From Podochytrium sp. JEL0797 (lineage: Eukaryota; Chytridiomycota; Chytridiomycetes; Chytridiales; Chytriomycetaceae), in contig JADGJG010000480.1 in the NCBI GenBank assembly GCA_027596195.1, forward strand, positions 1 to 18,656: a stretch of 18,656 bases of DNA. Direction: 5' to 3'. Each line of letters opens with the position of its first letter. Position 1 is the first letter of the stretch. The notes under the pieces are model-generated. The model did no database searches. It saw nothing but the letters and a program-made list of their open reading frames with translations, and was not told where the DNA came from. Made by a program: the position numbers and the translations under genes. This document shows, one piece after another, positions 1-8,700 of this stretch.

Positions 1-56
<56 letters not shown>
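1..56. repeat. Poly-C homopolymer tract (C56) at window edge
   Basis: Fifty-six consecutive C residues are followed directly by coding-quality sequence of a minus-strand gene. On the minus strand the open frame runs into the tract and would encode polyglycine. It may be a true long homopolymer, since shorter G/C tracts occur at 4280, 4510 and 17347. It may equally be an assembly or read-end artefact at a contig edge. Confidence 0.9.
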
Positions 57-57
<1 letters not shown>

Positions 58-1486
58 CGTCCGGGGAGTGTTTTACACCAAAAACTCACCCAATACACCA
101 ACTCGTCTTCAACGACCTGACTCTCAACCCCAGCCGCCTCCGCCAACACCCTCCCCAACTTTTCATCATGATGCAACACCTGACTCAAAATCCACGGTTT
201 CCCGCCACCACCACCACCACCACCCGCACCAAGACCCTCCACCTGCTCCAAAGAAACCAACGCATCGAGTTTCACATCTTTCCCCAAGAAAGCATGCAAC
301 CCACCCAACACCGAACCATGGTCCGGTCCCAACACAAATTCCGGACAAAACTGGTGTCTGCGGATCAAACACCAAATCGACTCGCAGATGCGTTTCCAAG
401 TCTCCTGGTTGCGATGCGCCGCGAACCCAATCGAAGGCGAAACCGGGGTCAAAGGAGGCGTCGTTGCGGTGGATCCATCTTCAGTCGTATCAGAAGGGTA
501 CGGAATCGACGCGACTTCCTTGGGAACATCGGACTTAAGGAAACTATTCACATGTTGCCCGTACTTGATCAAAAACGAAAACATGGCCGCATCGTCAAAC
601 GGCCATTCCTGCGCGGGCGCATCCATGCCGTCAAAGTTGGCGAGGTACGCCGTCCAGTGGAGTTCCTCGGGGAGGAGTGCGATCCGGTCTTGGAGAAGTG
701 TTGGGGCCGTTTCGGGGTCGAAGACAGCGCCGTACACGTCTTGTGCGAGTTGGAGGAGCGCGTCACGCGCGCCTTTGGGGAGCTTGGACGAATTCGTGAT
801 GGGGAGTGGGGGTGGGGCCGGGACGGGGGTGAGTTCTTTGTAGGAGGGGAGCGGGACGAGGGCGATGGAGTCGTGTGAGTGGGTGTGTTCGTCTTCTGTT
901 TCTGAGGCGGAGAGGTCGTGAATGTCTTTTCGGTTTGGAGGTGGTTTGGTGTGGATGGAGTCGTTGTCGTCGAACGGGACTTGATCGTTGAGGAGACGTT
1001 GGGCTTCGAGTTCCATTGCGCGCCATTCGAGCATGCGTTTGATTTCGGTGGTGTAGAGGCGGTGTTTTTGGAGGTGCTGGTCAAAGGCGGATTCGGCGGT
1101 TTTCTCGCGGTGAAGGAGGAGGGCAAAGAGGCGTGGGGAGGAGGGGAGGTGGGTGATTGTGAGCGGGGTCAGAGCGGCGGGGAAGCACGCATAGAGTGTT
1201 GCGGCGGCGTTTGGGCCGAAGCTGGGTTTTGTTTTGGTTAGGTATCCTCTTCTTGATCTTGTACTGCTCCGATACAAACTAGTAAGTACCGATTCGAAGC
1301 CCACTGCGCTCGCGACTGGGATACACCCACGGATGCCCCATGGCACACCTGGCCCAGTCGGCACACATCGCTCGTGCTCAGCACTAGTGCCGCACTCGCG
1401 TTGCCCACGATGATCGCCCACACCTCGCTGGTCGATGCCATGCTCGAAAACACAAACCCACTGTCGCCTTGGCCGCTGTGCATCAT
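57..1486 (-). CDS. Hypothetical protein with possible N-terminal F-box, 3' truncated
   Basis: Two exons are read: 1486-1290 and 1221 to the window edge. They are separated by a 68-nt intron (1289-1222) with donor GTACTT, branch CTAAC and acceptor CCCAG. The junction keeps frame (AAT CG|C TTC), giving about 450 residues with no stop before the poly-C tract. The start is the ATG ATG pair at 1486. Residues about 15-65 (VWAIIVGN, LSTSDVCRLGQVCH, QWASNRF) have the hydrophobic/Leu/Trp spacing of an F-box, which would make it a substrate adaptor of an SCF ubiquitin ligase. A charged helix follows (HREKTAESAFDQHLQKH, EIKRMLEWRAMELEAQR), then an acidic/His-rich linker and a globular region rich in Trp and Leu (LPEELHWTAYLANFDG, WKRICESIWCLIRRHQF). 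A hexaglycine-type run encoded by repeated GGT lies near 205. I do not recognise the C-terminal domain. The F-box call is weak, but the coding status is well supported. The C-terminus is missing. Confidence 0.6.
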
Positions 1487-1902
1487 GCGTGCTTTTCTCG
1501 GAATGAAATTTTCTCATTTTTTTTCCCGTTATCGCCCGTGGAGAATGCTTGGCCCCGAAAAAGACCACGAAAATGAAATGACAATGATTACAATATTTAT
1601 ATTTTAATCTCCCTTGGTGGGCGGTAATAACAACAACACCGACATCTTGAGGGGGCGGGGGGCAGAAATATAAAAAAGCCTTTGATAGAAAAGTTTGGGA
1701 TGGGATGCCATAACATGCTCCCTCTCCGCATTTTTGAACGAGTTTGCTGCAGAAAGAGTGGAGCATCCGTGATATCGAGAATTTGAGTGCATTTGGGCGA
1801 CCCGTGTCAAATTTCAAACACGGTAGATTCAATAATTGAAAGATTCCCGATTTTGATGCTAATTGACCGGAAATTGTAATGAGGCTGTCGCGCTTCGGAG
1901 GT
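1487..1902. other. Intergenic region, 416 bp
   Basis: This lies between the start of the F-box-like gene and the stop of the hydrolase, both on the minus strand. It should hold the hydrolase 3' UTR and the promoter of the F-box-like gene. I see AT-rich stretches such as ATATTTATATTTTAA near 1593 and a G-rich patch near 1651-1664. I see no convincing coding frame, tRNA or repeat. Confidence 0.5.
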
Positions 1903-2751
1903 TCATTTTATTTCGTACACATCGGACATGGATTCGAGCTGGATATTGCGCAGGGCCATATGGGACGAGAAGAACTTCATGATGATTTGCATTTCAGCTT
2001 GGTTGTTTCCTGGGAGACAGTGTTGTTTGCCTTCGATCCACGCGACTTGGAGTGATTTTGAGGGATTCACGAGGCGGGTTTTGAGCCATGCTTCCTGGAA
2101 GTGCAAGACGGAGGTATCAGACGATGTTTGCAATTGGCACAGGAGACGACATACCCTCTTTTTTGCTTCTTCGACAGGAATCAGTTTGTCTCCTGTGCCT
2201 TGGACCACGAGAATATCGACATCGGTTTTGAGTTTTTCAGCGACACTGTCCTGTAGCCATCCCGCCACAGCAACCACGCCTGCAATGGGCTGGTTGTTGG
2301 TGGCGAGAAGCAGGGCCACGCGCAGTGCGGCAGCGGCGCCCTGGTCAAAGCCAAACAGAATCACTTTCGTTGGGTCGCAGCCCCATCGGTTTTCGGTAAA
2401 CACGTTGTTTGCGAGAAAAGCGGCGACTTTGGCGGCCGTGGCCTCGAGGCCGCGCCTTGCCATGTCAAGTGCTGGCGACACGTCAAAGCCTTGGTCGTCG
2501 AACGCCGCAAACCACGCCGCGCCTTCGGAAAGCGGAATGCCCTCGAGGAGAGGACACGGCGCACCCAGCGAAAGCACCGCCGTCTGTGGCAGAGCCATGC
2601 GCTGTCCAAACCGCAAAAAGTTGTCGTGAGTGTCGCCCACGCCGTGGAACAGCACAAGGACGTGTGTGTCGATGCCGTCGGGTGACCCAGAGTAGCTAAA
2701 GGAGAGAGTGTTGTCCGGATCGGACGCCGTGATTGGTGGTTTGCGGTGCAT
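1903..2751 (-). CDS. Alpha/beta-hydrolase, phospholipase/carboxylesterase family, nucleophile replaced
   Basis: This is a single-exon protein of 282 aa from the ATG at 2751. An upstream in-frame ATG at 2790 would add 13 residues resembling AT-rich leader, so the shorter form is preferred. The fold follows the carboxylesterase/acyl-protein thioesterase pattern: HVLVLFHGVGDTHDNF (oxyanion-loop HG), LSLGAPCPL, the nucleophile elbow, the acid-bearing strand DILVVQGTGDKLIP and the His loop GKQHCLPGN. The elbow reads G-F-D-Q-G where active members have G-F-S-Q-G; the codon is GAC. The acid Asp and the catalytic His are both present. The protein may therefore be a non-hydrolytic relative, or may use Asp as nucleophile as in haloalkane dehalogenases; this is inference. 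No signal peptide or membrane segment is seen, so it is probably cytosolic. It is the last of three close minus-strand genes, 100 bp after the glutaredoxin stop. Confidence 0.85.
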   Translation of the reverse strand: MHRKPPITASDPDNTLSFSYSGSPDGIDTHVLVLFHGVGDTHDNFLRFGQRMALPQTAVLSLGAPCPLLEGIPLSEGAAWFAAFDDQGFDVSPALDMARRGLEATAAKVAAFLANNVFTENRWGCDPTKVILFGFDQGAAAALRVALLLATNNQPIAGVVAVAGWLQDSVAEKLKTDVDILVVQGTGDKLIPVEEAKKRVCRLLCQLQTSSDTSVLHFQEAWLKTRLVNPSKSLQVAWIEGKQHCLPGNNQAEMQIIMKFFSSHMALRNIQLESMSDVYEIK

Positions 2752-2851
2752 GTTTCGTGTTTCGAACGAAAAATCAAAAATCAAAAACAAATGCGTTCTT
2801 GCTCTCTTCCCTTCCTTATTCCCTTCGTTTTAAATTACAATATATGCCGTA

Positions 2852-3336
2852 TCATGCAACCACCTTTGCATCCGCAACCATAGGCACCAACCCCCCCTTC
2901 GAATGCAACTCAACCAAATCGTCACATCCACCCACAAGCACCCCACCCACAAACACAAACGGAACAGTGCGCTGTCCCGTGCGCTGCATCAGACTGGCCT
3001 GGATCGCCACACCGTCACTGCGCGTGTTGAGCTCGATCGTGGTAAACTCAATGTTGAGCGACGTGAGCAGTCGCTTTGCACGCGTGCAGAAAGGGCATGT
3101 CGTTTTGGAGACCATGAGTACGCGCGAGGAGGCGAGGTGTTTCGTGATGAGGGCGTCGGCGGCATCGAGTTCTTTGGTGAGTGATCATGGGGCTTGTTGA
3201 GTCACAAAGTGCTTGAACGACACGCCGCGGCGAACATACACAAACCTTCTTTCGTGGGAGGCTTCAACAGCATGATGCCAACGATTCTCCATGCGAGGAA
3301 CGCAACCACAACAAGACTGACAACGGCAAACAACAT
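2852..3336 (-). CDS. Membrane-anchored dithiol glutaredoxin
   Basis: Two exons, 3336-3246 and 3171-2852, are joined across a 74-nt intron (3245-3172) with donor GTTTGT and acceptor ACCAAAG. The phase-1 junction gives E-E-L-D and a product of 136 aa. Residues about 2-25 (LFAVVSLVVVAFLAWRIVGIML) form a hydrophobic signal anchor. A glutaredoxin domain follows, with active site C-P-F-C in VSKTTCPFCTRAK, the cis-proline TVPFVFVGG and the GG-CDD glutathione-binding segment. CPFC is a dithiol site, so glutathione-dependent disulfide reduction or deglutathionylation is likely. The anchor suggests a secretory-pathway or ER location, as for yeast Grx6/Grx7, although those are monothiol. The internal ATG just before VSKTTC would give a shorter soluble form, but the spliced upstream exon is coherent and preferred. 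The gene starts 116 bp after the HAD phosphatase stop. Confidence 0.85.
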
Positions 3337-3430
3337 TCTATTTTTTTTTGTTTGTTTTATTTTGCTTGTATTTTCAGATTTGCAGCATGAATGCCCAACG
3401 ATTCTCCACGCGACGGAATGCACCCACACA
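3268..3430. repeat. Short imperfect direct repeat over glutaredoxin exon 1 and its upstream region
   Basis: About 45 bp at 3268-3312 (CAGCATGATGCCAACGATTC and following, inside the glutaredoxin anchor exon) recurs at 3383-3430. The second copy has several substitutions and one-base homopolymer differences (GATG/GAATG, GCCA/GCCCA). It lies between the glutaredoxin start and the HAD gene stop. It looks like a small local duplication of the anchor-coding sequence that has decayed. Confidence 0.6.
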
Positions 3431-3452
3431 TCTTTCATTATACTTAATAACT

Positions 3453-4199
3453 TCAAAGAGGATACGCCGGAAATCCAAACTCCGCAGGATCAAACTCCTC
3501 CATCGACAACAACACCTTTGCACACTTTGCCACAAGCTCAGGATCCACCACCAAATTCTCATCCGGTACCAAAATGACGCGCATCCCCGCCGCCAATGCC
3601 GCGCGTGCGCCCAACACCGAGTCCTCAAACACGAGACAGTTTCGATTGTTGAGCGATTCGCGGGGTGACAGGCCCAACGATTCTGCAGCTGCCAAAAAGA
3701 TGTCAGGGGCCGGTTTGCCGTTTTGGATTTGCGGATCGTCTCCGCAGATGATGCTGCCTTCGAAGAGTGAAAAGAACGATCCGTGGTTTTGGGTTTTGGT
3801 TTCGAAGCCTTTTCGGTGGGAGGATGTGGCTACGCAAATGGGAACGCCGGACTCTTTCAAGTGTTGAATTAGGCGGTAGACGCCGGGCAGGACTTTGCAG
3901 TGCGGGAATTTGGCGGCCAGTTTCGCGCGCCGTTCGACAATGTATTCATCCACCGTTAATGGGATCTGATAATGCTTCACAAAGAGCTCGGAGGATTCTC
4001 GTTCTTTTGCGCCCATCTTGTCTCAATTGGTTTTTGAGTCAAGATAGACAACTATGGACTAACAAACCATCAACGCCTTGACTTCCCAAGTGAAAGGGAT
4101 ATCAGTAAACCGCGAAAGAATGTCGGCATTCACTTCGGTATAGATCCTTTCGGTGTCGAGCAACAACCCGTCCATGTCGAAAAGGGCGTGGGTGGCCAT
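3453..4199 (-). CDS. HAD-superfamily phosphatase, pseudouridine-5'-phosphatase (HDHD1) type
   Basis: Two exons, 4199-4068 and 4016-3453, are split by a 51-nt intron (4067-4017; donor GTTTGT, branch TTGAC, acceptor ACAAG), giving 231 aa. HAD motif I is [11 protein letters not shown] (Asp8 nucleophile, Asp10). A helical cap follows (residues about 15-90). Motif II is VATSSH (about 107-111), motif III Lys145 is in GKPAPDIF, and motif IV is VFEDSVLG (Glu175-Asp176). The phase-0 junction restores KALMMGAKE, matching the conserved LMMG of the HDHD1/GPP-like group, and the length fits HDHD1. Members dephosphorylate small sugar phosphates such as pseudouridine 5'-phosphate, 2-deoxyglucose 6-phosphate or glycerol phosphate; the exact substrate cannot be read here. 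It is probably cytosolic. Part of exon 1 and its upstream region was copied to about 5575-5700. Confidence 0.9.
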
Positions 4200-4279
4200 G
4201 GTTGTTTGCGAGTATTTTTTTTTCCCTGCGGAAAAGCATAAAATAATCAAAAATGAAAAAAATGAAATATATAATTCTA

Positions 4280-4293
4280 CCCCCCCCCCCCCC
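4280..4293. repeat. Poly-C tract (C14) near deletion junction of duplication copy 1
   Basis: Fourteen C residues lie about 10 bp from the point where copy 1 jumps to sequence equivalent to 6905. The matching place in copy 2 (5725-5741) has only a CCCC and a C7 run. The tract therefore expanded after the duplication, next to the deletion breakpoint. Confidence 0.85.
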
Positions 4294-4303
4294 TCATTTA
4301 CAC

Positions 4304-5545
4304 CCAAAGAATAAAGGGGACTACTTCAGAAATCGTGTGAGAGACGCTGTTTTACTGGATGCATTTTTTTGAGGTTGAGATTTTCCTTGATTCCATGGAC
4401 CGTGGAGGCCAAAAGTTGTCGTCGAGGAGGATCTTGGAGGCTGCTTCCTTGCTGACGTCGGAGCTGGAGATGTTCACGGAGTTTCCGAGGTCCGGCTTTT
4501 TTGAGGGCCGGGGGGGGGGGGGAGTCGTCGACGCCGTCTCCTGTGACGCTGTACTATGTGGCTGAGAGATTGGGCGCGTTTTCACGATTTGGAGTTTGTG
4601 CTTGGGACTTGTTCGGGCGAAAATAATCTATTTCCTCCTTGGGAAAAATGGAATCTGTGGGCTCATCGATTCTCTCGCCATGTATCATAAATCGCATGGA
4701 TTTCGTCTTCCGGGAGATGGATTCCACCAACCGCCCCGTCTTTTTTGGCGTGCAGCTCTTCGTGTCTTGCAACATCAAGTTGATCTTGAGACCAATCGCC
4801 TCGGCAGTGACTGGATGGTCACCTGTCATCATCATAATCTTGATTCCGGCAGCGCGGCAGTTGACCAATCGCCTCACGAACACCATGTTTGGGTGGGGTC
4901 TTCCAAACTCGCGAGTCCAACGAATGTGAGTCCAGTCTGCCATTGAATGAGTATCAGAAAGTCTCCCTCTCAAACAGCGAGGTGAAATTAAAAATATAAT
5001 TACCGAGGGGTAAAATTCTGTGGGGCTCCTTCTTGAACTCCATATCAGCAGGATATTCAGACCCCCCTTTCAATTTCAACATTGCAAACGCAAGAAACGC
5101 GGAGTTTTTCAGCCACATACTCATGCGACTTTTGTAAACTCATCCTGATGCGCCTTCTCCATGGGAATCGCTTTTCCCACCGACCAAGATTGTACTACAG
5201 ATTTTGAGAATTCTCTCTGGAGCGCTCTTCATGAGTAACGTCAAGGACCCCCGACTTGGTGGGGGTTTCTTGTGGATGGCCATGGCCCCACGGTTTCAGA
5301 GTTGAAGGGGGATTTCGAACGCTTTTGAAGAGGCCGGTCGGTACGGTCGAATCTGATTTTATACAACGCGTTAGAAAGCTGAAGAGCTGAGTTGAAATAT
5401 TTGTGAGGTACAAAAAAAAACCTTTGCACGGCAGCACATTGCCGAAATTTGAAGAATTTTTCTTACGCCCCCAAAAGGAATGCCATTTTTTCTTCTAAGC
5501 ACTCGTGCTAAACAGTTTCAAACCACACCAGAAGTTGGTGGCTGC
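4304..5545 (-). pseudogene. IIC P-type ATPase fragment (duplicate of the gene at 5729-9675)
   Basis: The sequence matches the intact ATPase from exon 6 (near 8301) to part of exon 9 (near 6905), introns included. Recognisable pieces are the ATP-site region VTGDHP-like (MMTGDHPVTAEAIG), the hinge segment SDVSKEAAS and LLDDNF. No start, no DKTGT phosphorylation site and no C-terminal membrane domain are present. Several frameshifts, a G13 insertion at 4510-4522, a 115-bp gap near 5330 and the loss of about 1.16 kb make it non-functional. Most frameshifts are homopolymer length gains relative to the intact gene. It was 5'-truncated from birth by the tandem duplication, so it was never a complete gene. 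Confidence 0.9.
4510..4522. repeat. Poly-G tract (G13) inside the ATPase pseudogene
   Basis: Thirteen G residues stand where the intact gene has GCTGGAGAGTC (near 7109-7121). The tract disrupts the codons just before the conserved DSPALKKAD segment. Confidence 0.9.
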
Positions 5546-5574
5546 TTCACAAAAACAGCTCAGATGTCTTTGGT

Positions 5575-5700
5575 TAAACCGCGAAAGAATGTCGGCATTC
5601 ACTTCGGTATAGATCCGTTCGGCGTCAGGCAACAACCCGTCCATGTCGAAAAGTGCATGCGCGAGTTATTTTTGTATTTTTTTCGTTTCGAAAAGCAAAA
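5575..5700 (-). pseudogene. HAD phosphatase exon 1 fragment (duplicate)
   Basis: About 90 bp from 5575 matches HAD exon 1 (4106-4199) nearly base for base. The match includes the codons for DMDGLLLD, with differences at a handful of sites. The part carrying the ATG has been lost by a deletion of about 15 bp. The AT-rich upstream sequence is still recognisable to about 5700. The rest of the gene is absent because the duplication junction lies just before 5575. It is non-coding and lies directly behind the ATPase stop. Confidence 0.88.
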
Positions 5701-5728
5701 ACAAATGGAATGTAAATACTTTTGCCCC

Positions 5729-8700
5729 TCACTTCCCCCCCGATGACCATCTTGTCGGGTGCATCTGCAGTCCGGCGATATCCGGGTTGACGGTGGTTGG
5801 GAAAACTGGAATTTCGAAATCAGAAAGCGGGAAAAAAAATAGTATGATATTTGAGTGAACTTACACATGCGAATGAAGAGCATCCGAAGAGAGCAGTACA
5901 GCAAAATAAAGCACCCGAACGCAATCCCAATAAGCCACATCAATGGGTTCAAATTTCCGGAGGTGCCAAAGATACCTTGTGTGAATCTTTCATGAGTTTT
6001 TCTTGTATAAGGGGTAACTAAACGCAAACTTACCCATAACACCTGGCGTGTATACGATAAAGGCAGCAAACAGTCCTCCCGTGATAACACTGTAAAAACT
6101 CATCCGGTTTCTCATAACATGCATGCCGAAGGGAAGCGTAGTTTTGCACTTGGACGCAAACAGGTTGAAGCATTGCTGGATCATCAAACTAAAAAGCAAG
6201 GTAAGAAACACGTTGGGTTTCAAGAAATATCGGAAATAACCAGAAATAGTAAGCCGATTGGGCTTGTGCCAAAGCTTCGACTTGCATCACGTCATTCTAC
6301 AATAAAATTAAGTAGTTAGAAAAGCGAAATTTGGGTTTGCAAATCTCACCAAAGTGACCCCTGTCGTCGTCGTGTAGTTCGATGCTCCCGTGGCAAAGAA
6401 ACTGGAGCTGAGCTTTTCCATCGTCACCAAATCATGAGGAGTAAGTTTGAACTGCGTCCCGTCCTTGTATTTTCCAGTGTACATGGTCACGAAAAACGCA
6501 ACCGCGCATCCAAAAAATTCAATCACACCAATCTCCAAATACGACCACGACAAAACGTTCGAGTCCACCATAATTTCGCCATCCTTCTTTTCAAACTTGC
6601 GCTTCCAATGGAGAGGAGAGCCCATTTCCTTGAACACACGACTGACTTTTTGACCTGTCGTCATTGGAACTGGGCTTCCTGGAGAGTGAACAGTGTCTTG
6701 GCCATGGAGTGCCGTGTCTTCCGCAACGCGCTTGCGAAGTTTCTCAATGGTTTCAGGTGTCACGGGCATGCGAGGTGGTACCTTCATCAAAATGTCCGAT
6801 TCGGGAGGCTCCCACGCGTAGGAAAGGGAAGCAAACAGCTCGAACCCGAGGTCGATAACGAGAATTTGGAGAGATCCCAACATGGCTGGAAGCGGCACCA
6901 GAACCCAAAGAACAAAGGGGATTACTTCAGGAATGGTGTGCGAGACAGTGTACTGGATGCACTTTTTGAGGTTGGCAAAAATGAGTCTTCCTTCCTTGAT
7001 TCCATGGACCGTGGAAGCAAAGTTGTCGTCCAAGAGAATCATGGACGCGGCTTCCTTGCTGACATCGGAACCAGAGATGTTCATGGAGATTCCGAGGTCT
7101 GCTTTCTTGAGAGCTGGAGAGTCGTTGACTCCGTCTCCCGTGACTCCGACAATGTGACCGAGAGATTGGGCGCGTTTCACGATTTGAAGTTTGTGCTTGG
7201 GACTGGTTCGGGCGAAAATGATCTACCGTTATTGCAATGAGTGAACTTCAAACAGCGGACAGTTCATTTTTTTTACCTCCTCCTTTGAAAAAATGAGATC
7301 CCAATCGGCATCGGTGAGGTCATCGATTCTTTCACCATGGATAACAATGGCATGGACTTCGTCTTCCGAGATGGATTCAACCGGACGTCCAGTCTTTTTG
7401 GCGTGCAGCTCTTTGGTGTCTTGCAACATCAAGTTGATCTTGCGACCAATCGCCTCGGCAGTAAGTGGATGGTCTCCTGTAACCATCATAATTTTGATAC
7501 CAGCAGCGCGGCAGTGACCAATCGCCTCACGAACACCATGCTTGGGTGGATCTTCCAAACTCGCGAGGCCAACAAATGTGAGTCCAGTCTACAATTTAAT
7601 GTGTATCAGAAGAATCGCTCTCTCTCCAAAAGGGATTTAAAAAACGGAACAATTACCGATGGATAATTCTGCGGCTCCTTCTTGAACTCCATGTCAACCG
7701 GATATTCCGACCCTTTCAATTTCAACATTGCAAACGCAAGAACGCGGTGTCCCTTCCCAGCCATATATTCATAAGACTTAGTAAACTCATCTTGATGCGC
7801 CTTCTCCATGGGAATCGCTTTCCCGCCAACCAAAATGGTACTACAGATTTTGAGAATTCTCTCGGGGGCACCCTTCATGAGCAACGTCAAGGACCCGTCT
7901 TCGTGCGATTTCTTGTGAATCGCCATGGCCCACTTGTTTTCAGAGTTGAAGGGGATTTCAAAGACTTTGGGGTAGAGGTCGCCGAGTTTGTCAATGTCCA
8001 ACAGCTTTTGGGAGGCGAAACGGAAGAGGCCAGATTCGGTGGCGTCACCAGTGATGGTGCGTTGTTCGACTGGAATGTCGGTACGGTCGAATCTAATTTT
8101 TTAAAATGTTTTAGAAAATGGAGGGGAAAAATAAAAGAGAATCGAGATCCAAACCTCGCACGGCAGCACATGGCGGAGATTTGAAGAATTTCTTGCACTC
8201 CGCTGGCTTCAAAGTCAAAGGGAGCTTCTCCTGGCGGGAGGTTGGAGGAGGAAGCGCTTGTGCTAAACAGCTTGAGGCCACACCAGAAGTTGGTTGCTGT
8301 CATCTGGTTTCTTGTGAGAGTACCCGTCTTGTCGGTGGCCAAGAGAGTGATGGCTCCGAGAGTCTCGACACCTCTAAGATCTTTTACGAGAACGCGTTGT
8401 ACGGCCATACGTTGAGCCGCGATGGTGAGAAGCATCGTGACAGTGGCTGGAAGACCTTCTGGTACCCAAGCGACAAGAATGCCAATGGAAAAGTTGAGGG
8501 AGTAGGTGATCTTTCCCGTCGTAACTTGAGCAATGATGAAGAAGATGATCATGCTCAGGACAGCAACTGTTCCGATTGTAGCGACAAAGTTGTTGATTCT
8601 GGTTCGATAAAAAATAACAGATCAACAAAATGAAATAATAAAACCGCATTATAAACATACTCCGTGGTCATTGGACTTGGGGCTTTGTGCTCATTCTGCG

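Larger units (their letters stand above)
4106..8301. repeat. Decayed direct tandem duplication (HAD exon 1 to ATPase exon 6)
   Basis: Copy 1 (about 4106-5545) and copy 2 (about 5575-8301) are in the same orientation and share the same order: HAD exon 1, its upstream region, ATPase 3' part. Copy 1 starts inside the intact HAD gene and ends inside ATPase exon 6 sequence. Copy 2 starts with HAD exon 1 sequence and ends inside the intact ATPase. This is what one tandem duplication of about 2.7 kb gives, with the junction at about 5546-5574. Copy 1 has since lost about 1.16 kb (the equivalent of about 5742-6904; junction at about 4303) and about 115 bp (equivalent of about 7966-8079; junction near 5330). 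Confidence 0.88.

Noticed and set aside
68..878. Long plus-strand open frames rich in Pro, His and Arg
   Set aside because: They are antisense shadows of the F-box-like gene, whose minus-strand frame is open over the same stretch, has balanced composition and joins a spliced first exon.
569..1126. Minus-strand Ser/Thr/Pro-rich 185-codon frame
   Set aside because: It is a +1 shadow of the true frame; the true frame reads as helical charged protein and is open through to 1221.
1928..2629. Plus-strand 233-codon frame over the hydrolase
   Set aside because: It is antisense to a clear alpha/beta-hydrolase and has no recognisable domain.
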